Position numbers and translations under genes: made by a program | Source of the DNA: Flavimobilis sp052324925 | Lineage (GTDB): Bacteria; Actinomycetota; Actinomycetes; Actinomycetales; Cellulomonadaceae | DNA length: 64,000 nt | Strand: one strand, 5' to 3' | Assembly: GCA_052324925.1 (NCBI GenBank) | Contig: JBQPRE010000001.1 | In this document: positions 17,101 to 26,891 of the stretch, one piece after another | Layout of the letters: every line of letters starts with the position of its first letter | Position numbering within the stretch: position 1 is the first letter of the stretch | Notes under the pieces: generated by a model | Told to the model about the DNA's origin: nothing | The model's database searches: none | What the model saw: the letters and a program-made list of their open reading frames with translations, nothing else

Positions 17101-20100
17101 CTGAAGATCGTCGAGGGGCTGAGCTGGGACGCGGCCTACGGGACCCCGAGCGGCGGGAACCTCACATTCGAGATCACCGCCGAGCACCCGGCTGCGATCG
17201 TCACGTTCGATCCGGCGACCAACGCCATCATGATCGAGACGGGCGCTCCGCCGCAGGAGGGCCCCGAGCCGCTGCGTGACGTCACGGTGAGCATCGCTGG
17301 ATCCGTCAACGCCGCGATGGGCTGCGCGAGCGACTGGGTAGCCGACTGCACCGACGCGGTCCTCACGACGCAGGTCGGTTCGGTGTACTCCGGGACGTTC
17401 ACGCTCCCGGCGGGCACGTACGAGTACAAGGTCGTGATCGACGGCTCATGGAGTGAGAACTACGGAGCCAACCGTCTTCACGACGGACCCAACATCACGT
17501 TCACGCTCGCTGACTCGACCGACGTGACCTTCGTGTACGACGATGTCTCGCACTTCGTCGACGCGATCTACGAGGGTGGACCGAGCCGGTTTGCCGTCGT
17601 CGCAGGAACCGTCCAGGACCAGCTCGGATGCGCCGGAGTCTGGGACCCGTCGTGCCTCGGCTCATGGCTCCAGAACTGGGACCGCGACGGCCGCGTCTAC
17701 GTCCTGCAGACCAACCGCCTGAAGAAGGGGTCGTATTCTGCCAAGGCCGCGCTCGATCTCGGCTGGGCCGAGGCCTACCCGGGCAGCGATCTCAGCTTCA
17801 CCGTCCCGAAGGACTACGCAACGATGAACTTCCGCCTCGATCTCACCTCGAAGGAGTTCACGGCAGCAGCCGATGACTCGGTCGCGGGTGACGGTGCGCG
17901 CGCTTACTGGCTCGACGAGCGCACGCTCGCGGTCCCCGCCTCAGCGGCCGCGGACGCGACGTGGACCCTGTGGTCGTCCGCGATCGGGTCCATCACCTAT
18001 GCGAAGACTGGAGTGACGACACCCGTCGGCACCCAGTCCTACGCGCTGACCGCGCTGAGCTCGGGGCTGCCCGCGGCTCTGCGCACCGCCTACCCGCACC
18101 TCGCGACCTACGCGGCTCTCGAGCTCCCCGCAGGTCTCGACCGTGCCGAGGTCGAGGCGGCCCTCAAGGGCCAGCTCCTCGTCTCCGCCGAGAAGGCTGG
18201 CGAGGTGACGTACGCAACGAGCGTCCAGCTCGCCGGCGTCCTCGACGACGTCTACGCGGCCGGGCTCGACCGCGACCTCGGCGTCACATGGGCGGGCAAC
18301 GTCCCGACCCTCGCGCTGTGGGCTCCGACCGCGCGCTCGGTGACGACGCAGGTGTGGCTCGAGGGCGATGGCGTGGCCGACGGTCCCATGACTGAGGTTG
18401 CCGCGGTCCGCCAGGCCGACGGCACCTGGGTCACGCAGGGAGCTGCGGCGTGGAAGAACGCGGCGTTCCGCTACGACGTCGAGGTGTACGTGCCCGCGAC
18501 CGGCACGGTCGAGCACAACCTCGTCACCGACCCGTACTCGGTTGCGCTCACGCTCAACTCGACGCACTCGGTCCTCGTCGACCTCACGGACCCGGCCTAC
18601 CGGCCGGCCGCGTGGGAGACCCAGGCCGCGCCAGCGATCGCGCGTCCTGTCGACCGTTCGATCTACGAGCTGCACATCCGTGACTTCTCGATGACCGACC
18701 CGTCGGTCCCCGAGGCGCATCGCGGCACCTACCTGGCCTTCGCAGGCGAGGGCAACGGCGTCAAGCACCTGCGCAAGCTCGCTGACGCCGGCCTCAACAC
18801 GGTGCACCTCCTGCCGTCGTTCGACATCGCGACGATCGAGGAGGAGCGCGCAGCGCAGAAGACGACGGGTGACCTCACGGCATTCGGCCCCGCGGCCGAG
18901 GACCAGCAGGAAGCAGTCACGGCCATCAAGGACGAGGACGGCTTCAACTGGGGCTACGACCCCATGCACTGGACGGCACCCGAAGGCTCGTACGCGACCG
19001 TCGGCAACCAGGACGGCGGCAAGCGTGTCGCTGAGTACCGCACGATGGTCGGTGCGCTGCACAAGAACGGCCTCCAGGTCGTCCAGGACGTCGTCTACAA
19101 CCACACGGCGGCCTCGGGCCAGGACCCGAAGTCGGTCCTCGACCGCGTCGTGCCCGGTTACTACCAGCGGCTCTCGGCGACGGGTGGGGTCGAGAACTCG
19201 ACCTGCTGCTCGAACGTCGCGACCGAGAACGCGTTCGCCCAGAAGCTCATGGTCGACTCGGTCGTCACGTGGGCGCGGGAGTACAAGATCGATGGCTTCC
19301 GCTTCGACCTCATGGGACACCACTCCAAGGCGAACATGCTTGCGGTGCGTGCTGGGCTCGATGAGCTGACGCTCGCGAAGGACGGCGTCGACGGTTCGGC
19401 GATCTACCTCTACGGAGAGGGATGGAACTTCGGCGAGGTCGCGAACAACGCGCGCTTCGAGCAGGCCACGCAGGGGCAGCTGGACGGCACGGGCATCGGG
19501 ACGTTCTCCGACCGCCTGCGGGACGCCGTCCACGGCGGGTCGCCTGTCGACGGGGGCTCGACCTTCGTCCAGGGCTTCGGGACCGGACTGGCCACCGACC
19601 CGAACGGCGCCAAGCGCGGTGACGGCGGCACGAACACCGGAGCCGCCGACGAGATCGCCGACCTGCGTCACCAGACGGACCTCGTGCGCCTGGGCCTCGC
19701 GGGCAACCTCGCCGACTACACGTTCACGACGTCGGCCGGTTCCGCGCAGCGCGGGGACGAGATCGACTACCGCGGAGCTCCCGCAGGCTATGCGAGCCAA
19801 CCGGACGAGGTCGTCACGTACGTCGATGCCCATGACAACGAGACGCTCTTCGACATCCTCGCGCTCAAGCTGCCGAAGGACACGGCGATGGCCGACCGCG
19901 TGCGGATGAACACGCTGTCGCTCGCGACGACGACGCTCTCCCAGACGCCGACGTTCTGGCACGCGGGAACGGACCTGCTGCGGTCCAAGTCCCTCGACCG
20001 TGACAGCTACAACTCCGGTGACCACTTCAACGCGGTCGACTGGACCGGTCAGAGCAACAACTTCGGTGTGGGCCTCCCGCCGGAGGAGAAGAACGGCGAG

Positions 20101-21576
20101 AAGTGGTCGCTCATGGCCCCTCTCCTCGCCGACCCTGCGCTCAAGCCGGCGGCAGCTGACATCGCGGCAGCACACGCGCAGGCGCTCGACCTCTTGCGCA
20201 TGCGGTACTCGACGAGCCTGCTGCGTCTCGGCTCGGCAGACCTCATCAAGCAGAAGGTGACGTTCCCCGGATCGGGTGCCGACTCCGTGCCTGGCCTGCT
20301 CCTCATGCAGGTCGACGACACGGTCGGTTCGGATGCCGACCCTGCGCTCGACGGCGCGCTCGTCGCGTTCAACGCGTCGCCCGCACCGATCACGACGAGC
20401 GTGGCAGGGCTCAAGGGACGTGCGTTCATGCTCTCGCCGATCCAGGCCAACGGCTCCGACGCAGTCGTCAAGGCGACGACGTTCGACGCGAAGTCGGGCA
20501 CGGTGACGATCCCTGCACGGACCGTTGCGCTCCTCGTCGAGACGAGCAAGGCGACCGAGCCGACGACACCGCCCGCGACGGAGGAGCCGACCACGCCGGC
20601 TCCGACGACGCCGCCCGCGACGGGTGAGCCGACGACGCCGCCCGCGACGGGTGAGCCGACGACGCCGCCCGCGACGGGCGAGCCGACCACCCCGGCTCCG
20701 ACGACGCCGGCCGCCAAGCCGTCGACGACGCGCCTGTCGCCGACGACGCTGACGACGACCCTCGGCTCGCGTGCGGTGTGGACCGTGGCCGTGAGGACGG
20801 CGGGCAAGGCTGACGGCGGAACCGTCACCCTGCGTGCAGGGACGCGCGTGCTCGGAACGGCGAAGGTCGCCAAGGGCGTCGCGAGGGTGAAGCTCTCGAC
20901 GAGCGCGGTGGCACGCGTTGGACGGACGTCGGTCGTCGCGCACTTCGCGGGGACAAAGACGGCGGCGCCGTCGCGCTCCGCCAAGGGCCGCCTCGTCGTC
21001 ACCCGGGCGAAGGCCAAGCTCGCGGTCTCCGGAACGACGGTCCGCACGGGGGAGCGCGCAACGCTCAAGGTCAAGGTGCGCGCAGCCGCGGGCAAGACGA
21101 CGGGCCGCGTCCTCGTCTACCAGGGCAACCGCAAGATTGCCTCGGCCCGCGTCGTCAAGGGAACCGCCAAGGTGGTGCTGCCCCGTTCCGTCTCCGCGAA
21201 GGTCCGCAAGGTTCGCCTCACGGTGCGCTACTCGGGCTCGACGACCGTCGCCAAGGCCTCGACCCGCACGACCCTCAAGGTCGTGCGTGCCAAGGCACGC
21301 GTGAGCGTCTCGGCGCCCGACGCACGGGTCCGCCGGTCCGCGTACGTCACGGTGCGGGTGCGCGGCACCTCGCACGTCCGCCCCCGGGGCGTGATGACGG
21401 TCAAGCTCGACGGCACGACGATCGCCAAGGTCCGTCTCTCGGGCCGGACAGCGTCGACGACGCTGAGGATTCGCGTCGTCGCGTTCCGCCCCGGTGATCG
21501 CAATATCACGGTGTCGTACGGCGGCAACGCCCGCCTGAGCAAGGCGAGCGGGAGCACCACGATGACTGTCCGCTGA
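14188..21576 (+). CDS. secreted bifunctional amylopullulanase (alpha-amylase plus pullulanase domains)
   Basis: A 2462-residue extracellular starch/pullulan hydrolase. In order: Sec signal peptide (1 to about 38); a starch-binding X25-type module (about 43-150); a first GH13 domain (about 166-690) with nucleophile D396 in GFRIDTAKHVD, acid/base E429 in FGEVYD and D499 in GNHDMGR; four more X25-type modules (starting near 825, 926, 1031 and 1134); a pullulanase part (about 1230-2110) with a CBM48-like segment near 1366, nucleophile D1707 in GFRFDLMGHH, acid/base E1744 in YGEGWNFGEV and D1883 in VDAHDNET; a Thr-Pro-rich linker (about 2123-2175); and three Ig-like repeats to the end. There is no LPXTG anchor. 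The first domain would cut alpha-1,4 bonds and the second alpha-1,6 branches. The ATG at 14188 follows GAAGGAG. Confidence 0.93.
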   Translation: MQHRTPRHAIRRASAALTTLALTATGLVTIAAAPAFGADDAAGYRLVGSLQTAFGCADAWLPACDDSALTQVGDSALWTATATLPKGEHEFKVLNGDTWTDNQAWGRAGSTGPDAANIRLTTDGAAELTFSFDTGTGRVSITPTDPVAAPTAADAPRPVRQAGSDEQFYFVLTDRFANGDPGNDTGGLIPDGDENDRSVSGFDPTDKGYYHGGDLTGLRDNLDYIEGLGSTAIWLTPSFKNRAVQGTGADQSAGYHGYWITDFTQIDPHLGTNAELDALIADAHARGIKVYFDIIVNHTADVIDYEEGVYTYRPVGEDPYTPFIPVGLEDVKVPAALNDTALYNNRGNSTWQGESAILGDFDGLDDLDTKKQAVVDEFIDIYEHWATSGIDGFRIDTAKHVDFSFWEKWTTAIKAATAADNPDFFMFGEVYDADPVKLSPYLRDSDMDSVLDFTFQDAAAVWAQGGKASNLTTLFAGDDYYTTATKNAHSLPTFLGNHDMGRIGNYIMSESTPEKRSELAHSLMYLTRGQPVVYYGDEQGFVGSGGDGKDKSARQSLFASQVDEFTEQKLLDGTTAGSVDRFGTDTALYTRIAELATLRSAHPALSSGAQIEQFADSEAGIYAFSRVDTAAPDMHEYLVAVNNATSEKSATFTALTPGAEFAGLYGTTGSVTSASDGTVSLTVPALSAVVLATDSNLVADSDAITPTLSLAAGTGLRLDGAVAANTPPDTRSLNAISVDLGSERYAETTFWTRLVGADEWTLLGTDDTTTPRVFLDTDGYAVGALLELRAVVRDAAGNLTQATTTAVVGDDHGPGFDAASDTASRLTIPGSHGTEIGGCADWTVGCESMALTKQSDGTYEGTFDIPAGTYDYKFAYGTDWGKDYGPGGVQSGQKNYAYTHAGGPVTFYFDPVTKLGTNTAEGKVLTVAGDFQAQLGCAADWSDACLLGQLSLRDDGTYRYVLEGLTPGGYELKIVEGLSWDAAYGTPSGGNLTFEITAEHPAAIVTFDPATNAIMIETGAPPQEGPEPLRDVTVSIAGSVNAAMGCASDWVADCTDAVLTTQVGSVYSGTFTLPAGTYEYKVVIDGSWSENYGANRLHDGPNITFTLADSTDVTFVYDDVSHFVDAIYEGGPSRFAVVAGTVQDQLGCAGVWDPSCLGSWLQNWDRDGRVYVLQTNRLKKGSYSAKAALDLGWAEAYPGSDLSFTVPKDYATMNFRLDLTSKEFTAAADDSVAGDGARAYWLDERTLAVPASAAADATWTLWSSAIGSITYAKTGVTTPVGTQSYALTALSSGLPAALRTAYPHLATYAALELPAGLDRAEVEAALKGQLLVSAEKAGEVTYATSVQLAGVLDDVYAAGLDRDLGVTWAGNVPTLALWAPTARSVTTQVWLEGDGVADGPMTEVAAVRQADGTWVTQGAAAWKNAAFRYDVEVYVPATGTVEHNLVTDPYSVALTLNSTHSVLVDLTDPAYRPAAWETQAAPAIARPVDRSIYELHIRDFSMTDPSVPEAHRGTYLAFAGEGNGVKHLRKLADAGLNTVHLLPSFDIATIEEERAAQKTTGDLTAFGPAAEDQQEAVTAIKDEDGFNWGYDPMHWTAPEGSYATVGNQDGGKRVAEYRTMVGALHKNGLQVVQDVVYNHTAASGQDPKSVLDRVVPGYYQRLSATGGVENSTCCSNVATENAFAQKLMVDSVVTWAREYKIDGFRFDLMGHHSKANMLAVRAGLDELTLAKDGVDGSAIYLYGEGWNFGEVANNARFEQATQGQLDGTGIGTFSDRLRDAVHGGSPVDGGSTFVQGFGTGLATDPNGAKRGDGGTNTGAADEIADLRHQTDLVRLGLAGNLADYTFTTSAGSAQRGDEIDYRGAPAGYASQPDEVVTYVDAHDNETLFDILALKLPKDTAMADRVRMNTLSLATTTLSQTPTFWHAGTDLLRSKSLDRDSYNSGDHFNAVDWTGQSNNFGVGLPPEEKNGEKWSLMAPLLADPALKPAAADIAAAHAQALDLLRMRYSTSLLRLGSADLIKQKVTFPGSGADSVPGLLLMQVDDTVGSDADPALDGALVAFNASPAPITTSVAGLKGRAFMLSPIQANGSDAVVKATTFDAKSGTVTIPARTVALLVETSKATEPTTPPATEEPTTPAPTTPPATGEPTTPPATGEPTTPPATGEPTTPAPTTPAAKPSTTRLSPTTLTTTLGSRAVWTVAVRTAGKADGGTVTLRAGTRVLGTAKVAKGVARVKLSTSAVARVGRTSVVAHFAGTKTAAPSRSAKGRLVVTRAKAKLAVSGTTVRTGERATLKVKVRAAAGKTTGRVLVYQGNRKIASARVVKGTAKVVLPRSVSAKVRKVRLTVRYSGSTTVAKASTRTTLKVVRAKARVSVSAPDARVRRSAYVTVRVRGTSHVRPRGVMTVKLDGTTIAKVRLSGRTASTTLRIRVVAFRPGDRNITVSYGGNARLSKASGSTTMTVR
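20605..20685 (+). repeat. 27-bp tandem repeat in the amylopullulanase linker
   Basis: Three consecutive 27-bp units encode TTPPATGEP. The first two are identical and the third differs by one base. They form a Thr/Pro spacer between the pullulanase domain and the Ig-like repeats and are prone to length change by slippage or recombination. Confidence 0.9.
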
Positions 21577-21595
21577 TCCCGCACAGCGGCACGGC

Positions 21596-21629
21596 CAGGG
21601 CGCGTCCTCCTCACGGAGGTCGCGCCCTG
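21596..21629 (+). terminator. amylopullulanase terminator
   Basis: A two-part stem: CAGGGCGCG (21596-21604) with 21621-21629 and CCTCC (21606-21610) with GGAGG (21615-21619), four-base loop, 20 bases after the stop codon. Confidence 0.75.
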
Positions 21630-21707
21630 CGTCGTGCGCAGGCGTGCACGGGATGGGGCGCAGTCCTGCCGCCCGGCGGGCGGTCCCGCAGGTGAGCGCC
21701 GTCCGCG

Positions 21708-21713
21708 TAGGAT
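21708..21713 (+). promoter_or_regulatory. -10 box of the ROK-sugar ABC operon
   Basis: TAGGAT, eight bases before the GTG at 21722. This promoter would serve the regulator and the three transport genes behind it. Confidence 0.45.
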
Positions 21714-21721
21714 CAGTGACC

Positions 21722-22903
21722 GTGAGCATCGACCGGCAGACGCCGGGTTCCCAGACCTCGCTCCGCGAGGCCAACCGGGCCCGTGTCCTCCATGCGGTCC
21801 AGCAGCGCGGCGCCCTCACGCAGGTCGAGCTGGCTGGCGTCACAGGGCTGTCCCCGGCCACCGTGTCGAACATCGTCAAGGAGCTCACCGCCGCCGGTGT
21901 CCTCGCCACCGCCCCGACGTCCCGCTCCGGCCGCCGGGCGCAACAGGTGACGCTCGCGCGCAGCCTCGGCCTTGTCGCCGGAGTCCACTTCGGCTTCAGG
22001 ACGCTCCGCGTCGCGCTTGCCGACACGGCCCACCGCGTCGTCGCCGAGGTGCGCATGCCGCTGCCGCCCGACCACCGCGCCGACTTCGGCCTCGACCGCG
22101 TCGTCATGGTCATCGATGAGCTGCTCGAGCAGGTCGACGCGAGCCGGGCCGAGCTGCTGCGCGTCGGCGTGGCGGTTGCCGCGCCGGTCGACCCCGCGAC
22201 CGGAACGGTCTCGACCCGGGGTCTCCTGCGCGGCTGGGACGGCGTGAGCGTTCCGGACGTCCTCGCGGCCGAGCTCGCCGTGCCGGTGCACGTCGACAAC
22301 GACGCGAATCTCGGTGCGCTCGCCGAGCATCGCTCCGGCGCCGCGCGCGGCCGCGACAACGCCGTCTACGTGCGCATCTCGCACGGGGTCGGGGCCGGGC
22401 TCGTCCTCGGCGGACGCCTCCACCGCGGCCGGGCCGGTGCCGCGGGCGAGATCGGGCACGTCTCGATCGACGAGAACGGTGCGGTGTGCCGCTGCGGCAA
22501 CCGTGGTTGCCTCGAGATGTACGTTGCTTCTGCCGCCCTCATCGCGGTGCTTGCCCCGTCGCACGGGCACCTCTCGCTCTCGGCGGTGCTCGAGCGCGCC
22601 GCCGCGGGCGACCCGGGTTGCTCGCGCGTGGTCGAGGACGCGGGCCGGCACCTGGGCGCGGCCGTGGCGACGCTGTGCACGACGCTCGACCCGGACGTCG
22701 TCGTCATCGGCGGACCCGTGGCGGGAGCCGGGGAGATCCTCCTCGGGCCGCTGCGCTCCGTCCTGGCGCGCCGCGCGTTCCCGACGTTCGCGGGCGCAGT
22801 CGACGTCGTCGTGGGGGAGCTCGGTCCCGAGGCCGAGCTTCGGGGAGCGCTCCTGCTCGCGCTCGACCACGTGAACTTCTCGCCCGCGCTGGGGGGCTCA
22901 TGA
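21722..22903 (+). CDS. ROK-family transcriptional regulator
   Basis: A 393-residue ROK regulator (XylR/NagC type). An N-terminal winged-helix DNA-binding domain (about 15-75, with GALTQVELAGVTGLSPATVSNIVKEL as the recognition region) precedes a sugar-kinase-like domain (about 80-390). That domain carries the ROK signature region from DNDANLGALAEH to GAAGEIGHVSI and the zinc motif CRCGNRGCLE. The GTG at 21722 is used because of the adjacent -10 box; upstream in-frame starts add Arg/Pro-rich residues. The stop overlaps the lipoprotein start as ATGA, so it probably controls the sugar ABC genes downstream in response to their substrate. Confidence 0.9.
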   Translation: MSIDRQTPGSQTSLREANRARVLHAVQQRGALTQVELAGVTGLSPATVSNIVKELTAAGVLATAPTSRSGRRAQQVTLARSLGLVAGVHFGFRTLRVALADTAHRVVAEVRMPLPPDHRADFGLDRVVMVIDELLEQVDASRAELLRVGVAVAAPVDPATGTVSTRGLLRGWDGVSVPDVLAAELAVPVHVDNDANLGALAEHRSGAARGRDNAVYVRISHGVGAGLVLGGRLHRGRAGAAGEIGHVSIDENGAVCRCGNRGCLEMYVASAALIAVLAPSHGHLSLSAVLERAAAGDPGCSRVVEDAGRHLGAAVATLCTTLDPDVVVIGGPVAGAGEILLGPLRSVLARRAFPTFAGAVDVVVGELGPEAELRGALLLALDHVNFSPALGGS

Positions 22904-23994
22904 GACACCGTTCTTCGGCGCGTGGGTTTGCCGCGCTCGTCGTCGGCGCCCTGCTGCTCCTTGCCGCCTGCACCCCGGGGACGGCCTCGCACGAGGAGGG
23001 GCCGACGATCGCGCTCCTGCTGCCTGACGCGAAGACCGCGCGCTGGGAGCAGATCGACCGTCCCGGGATCGCAGCGGTCGTCGCCGAGCATTGCGCGTCG
23101 TGCACGTTCCTCCACGCCAACGCCCAGCAGGACGCGCTCACACAGCTTGAGCAGGCCCAGTCGTTTCTCGCGCGCGGCGCCGACGTCCTCGTGCTCACCG
23201 CGGTCGACGGCGCCTCGGCGCTGTCGATCGTCACCGAGGCGAGCGAGCGAGGCGTGCCCGTCATCGCCTACGACCGCTTCCTCGACAGCCCCGACGTCGC
23301 GTTCTACGTGTCGTTCGACTCCGAGCGCATCGGGCGCATCCAGGCGCTCGGGCTCCTTGAGGGCCTCGCTGCCCAGGGGTTCGTGCCGAGTCCGGGTGAC
23401 GACCGCGGCATCCTCGTCCTCGGCGGTGCATCGACGGACCCGAACTCGGCGCAGCTCGCCCGGGGACGCACGCCCGTCATCGACGGCGCGGGGCTGCGCG
23501 TCCTTGCGACGTACGACGTCCCCGACTGGTCACCCGACAAGGCCCAGGACTGGGTCGCTGACCAGGTGGCTCGGTTCTCCGACCGCATCGTCGGCGTGTA
23601 CGCCGCGAACGATGCGATGGCCGCGGGGGCGACCTCGGCGATGCGCGCCGCAGCGCTGCGGCCGCTGCCCATCACGGTGGGTCAGGATGCCGAGCTTGCG
23701 GCCGTGCGCCGCATCCTCACGGGTGACCAGCACATGACCGTCTACAAGGACATCCGCGAGCAAGCCCGCACCGCGGGGGAGCTCGCGGTGCGACTCGCCC
23801 AGGGCGAGAACCCTGCGGCCGAGCAGACGCTTGACCGGGTGCCCGCCGTGCTCCTCACCCCGCTTGCCGTGGCACGCGGCGACATTGCCGCGACGATCCT
23901 CGGCCGCGGAGTCTTCACGGTCGAAGAGATCTGCGTCGATCCATACATCCAGGCCTGCGAAGACGCCGGCCTTCTGTCGAGGAGTCGTCCATGA
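22900..23994 (+). CDS. sugar-binding lipoprotein, XylF-like
   Basis: A 364-residue periplasmic-binding-protein-like lipoprotein. The signal peptide ends in a lipobox LLAAC with lipidated C24, so the protein is tethered outside the membrane. Two Rossmann-like lobes follow. The segment IAYDRFLDSPDVAFYVSFD closely follows the xylose-binding protein pattern around the ligand-contacting Asp-Arg pair, and VYAANDAMAAGA is the matching hinge region. It begins inside the ROK gene stop codon and ends overlapping the ATPase gene. Xylose is the best guess; another pentose or hexose remains possible. Confidence 0.85.
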   Translation: MRHRSSARGFAALVVGALLLLAACTPGTASHEEGPTIALLLPDAKTARWEQIDRPGIAAVVAEHCASCTFLHANAQQDALTQLEQAQSFLARGADVLVLTAVDGASALSIVTEASERGVPVIAYDRFLDSPDVAFYVSFDSERIGRIQALGLLEGLAAQGFVPSPGDDRGILVLGGASTDPNSAQLARGRTPVIDGAGLRVLATYDVPDWSPDKAQDWVADQVARFSDRIVGVYAANDAMAAGATSAMRAAALRPLPITVGQDAELAAVRRILTGDQHMTVYKDIREQARTAGELAVRLAQGENPAAEQTLDRVPAVLLTPLAVARGDIAATILGRGVFTVEEICVDPYIQACEDAGLLSRSRP

Positions 23995-24788
23995 GCGCGC
24001 CCGCAGTCCTCGCCTTGCGAGGCGTTTCGAAGTCGTTCGGCGCCGTCCGAGCGCTCGTCGACGTCGACCTCGACGTCCACGCGGGGGAGGTGCTCGCGAT
24101 CATTGGCGACAACGGCGCGGGCAAGTCGACCGCCGTCAAGGTGCTCGCGGGCGACGTCGTGCCCGACGCGGGCTTCGTCGAGGTCGACGGCGTCCGTACG
24201 GAGCTCTCGACGCCCGCGGCGGCGCGAGCGGCGGGTGTCGCGACCGTCTACCAGGACCTCGCGCTGTGCGAGAACCTCGACGTCGTCGAGAACATCTTCC
24301 TCGGCAACGAGCGGCTCCGGGCCGGGATGCTCGACGAGGTCGAGATGGAGCGCCGGTCATGGGAACTGCTCGGCCAGCTCGCGGTGCGTGTCCCGTCGGT
24401 GCGCGTCCCCGTCGGGGCGCTCTCGGGCGGGCAGCGGCAGGCTGTCGCGATCGTGCGTGCCCTGCTCGGCGAGCCACGGGTCGTCATGCTCGACGAGCCG
24501 ACGGCCGCGCTCGGGATCGCCCAGACGGCCGAGGTTCTCACGCTCGTCGAACGGCTCCGCGACCGCGGTCACGCGGTCGTCCTCGTCTCGAACAACATGT
24601 CCGACGTCCACGCGGTCGCCGACCGCATCGCCGTGCTGCGCCTCGGTCGTCGCGGCCCCGTCTTCGACGCCGCGCGGACCAGCTACGAGGACCTCATCGC
24701 CGCCGTCACGGGCGCGCGCACGGTCCACGCGCCGTCCGACGTCCCTCTCACCGCGCCGCCCGCATCCCCCTCGGAGGAGTCCCGATGA
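23991..24788 (+). CDS. sugar ABC transporter ATPase, single-domain CUT2 type
   Basis: A 265-residue ATPase that would energise uptake of the sugar bound by the upstream lipoprotein. It has Walker A GDNGAGKST, signature LSGGQRQAVAI and Walker B VVMLDEPTAAL. The switch (H-loop) histidine is absent: the sequence reads VLVSNNMSD, with N201 where His is expected. CUT2 ATPases such as XylG or RbsA usually have two fused cassettes; this one has a single cassette, as in FrcA-type systems, and would dimerise. The C-terminal 25 residues are Pro/Ser-rich. Start and stop overlap the neighbours by four bases. Confidence 0.87.
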   Translation: MSAPAVLALRGVSKSFGAVRALVDVDLDVHAGEVLAIIGDNGAGKSTAVKVLAGDVVPDAGFVEVDGVRTELSTPAAARAAGVATVYQDLALCENLDVVENIFLGNERLRAGMLDEVEMERRSWELLGQLAVRVPSVRVPVGALSGGQRQAVAIVRALLGEPRVVMLDEPTAALGIAQTAEVLTLVERLRDRGHAVVLVSNNMSDVHAVADRIAVLRLGRRGPVFDAARTSYEDLIAAVTGARTVHAPSDVPLTAPPASPSEESR

Positions 24789-25988
24789 ACCGCGTCGCCG
24801 AGCTGCCCGTGCTGCGGCACGTCGCCGAGGCCGTCGGGGAGGTCGTCGACCGCGCTCGCACCGGCCAGCTGCGCTCCCTGGGAGGCGTCGCCGCGCTCGT
24901 CGTCGTGTGGATCGGCTTCGGCGTGCTCGCCCCCGCGTTCCTCTCGGCCGACAACCTCGTCAACGTCACGCAGCAGTCGGCTGTCGTCGGGCTCCTCGCG
25001 CTGGGTGTCGTCCTCGTCATGCTCATCGGCCAGCTCGACCTGTCGGTTGGCGCTGTCTCGGCACTGGGGTCCGCGATCGTCGCCGTCGGCAGCCAGCAGG
25101 CCGGACTGCCCATGTGGCTCTCGGTCATCGCGGCGGTCGGGGCGGGCGCCGTCGTCGGGCTCGGCTACGGCATCGTGAGCCAACGCTTCGGTGTGCCCGG
25201 GCTCGTGCTCACGCTCGCCGGCCTGCTGGCCGCTCACGGTCTGCAGCTCACGGTGCTCGGCGCGACCGGGTCGGTCAACGTGCCGTACGAGTCGTGGCTC
25301 GTGCGCTTCGCGCAGGCCACCTACCTCGAGCCGTCCGCAGCGCTCGGCGGCGGCATCGTCGTCGTCGCGGCCGTCGCGGTCCTCAGCGTGCGCGACCGCC
25401 GACACCGCATGAGCGCGGGACTGCCTGCGCGGTCGTGGGAAGAGATCACGGTGCGGCTCGTCGGCCTGGCCGTCGTTCTTCTTGGCGGGGCCGCCTACCT
25501 GTCGACGGACCGTGGTGTGGGCGCGATGTTCGTCGTGTTCCTCGCCGCGGTTGCCCTTGTCGACGTGGCTGTCCGCCGGACGCGGTGGGGCCGTGCGGTG
25601 CGTGCGGTCGGGGGCGATGCTGAGTCGGCGCGACGCGCAGGCCTGTCGGTCAAGGGCGTGACGATCTCGGTGTACGTCCTGTGCTCGACCCTCGCCGCGC
25701 TCGGTGGTGTGCTCGCGGTGGGCCGCCTCGCGGCGGCCAACCAGGGGTCGGGAGGCGCAGAGCTGAGCCTCACCGCGATCGCCGCAGCGCTCATCGGGGG
25801 CGCGAGCCTCTACGGCGGGCGCGGCTCCGCGTGGTCCGCGTTCCTCGGCGTGCTCGTCGTGCAGTCGATCTCGACGGGGCTGGCGATGACGAGCGCCCCG
25901 CCGGCCGTGCGTTACCTCGTCCTCGCGGTCACGCTCGTGCTCGCGGTTGCGATCGACACGTCCTCGCACCGGCGGCGTGCGGGAGTCC

Positions 25989-26002
<14 letters not shown>
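24785..26002 (+). CDS. sugar ABC transporter permease, XylH-like
   Basis: A 405-residue CUT2-family permease with about ten membrane segments. The conserved stretch VVLVMLIGQLDLSVGAVSALGSAIVA and the C-terminal GGDAESARRAGLSVKGVTISVYVLCSTLAALGG region are diagnostic of the RbsC/XylH family. The insertion near residues 190-230 is also seen in XylH. The ATG at 24785 overlaps the ATPase stop codon and GGAGGAG lies just before it. Its 3' end runs 14 bases into the convergent purU gene. With the two upstream genes it makes a complete importer. Confidence 0.9.
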
Positions 26003-26879
<877 letters not shown>

Positions 26880-26885
26880 GGGGCG

Positions 26886-26891
26886 AGGGTA
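26886..26891 (-). promoter_or_regulatory. -10 box of leaderless purU promoter
   Basis: TACCCT on the minus strand, six bases before the GTG at 26879. Confidence 0.5.

Noticed and set aside
20605..20685. Possible CRISPR-like repeat
   Set aside because: The units are in-frame, directly adjacent without spacers, and code for a Thr/Pro linker.
17941..22359. A very long open frame on the minus strand opposite the amylopullulanase and ROK genes
   Set aside because: It is Arg-rich, has no domain or membrane pattern, and spans two well-supported plus-strand genes. Long antisense frames are expected at this GC content.
22486..22899. N-terminal extension of the sugar-binding lipoprotein gene
   Set aside because: It would run through the ROK coding sequence and bury the lipoprotein signal; the ATG at 22900 overlaps the ROK stop in the usual way.
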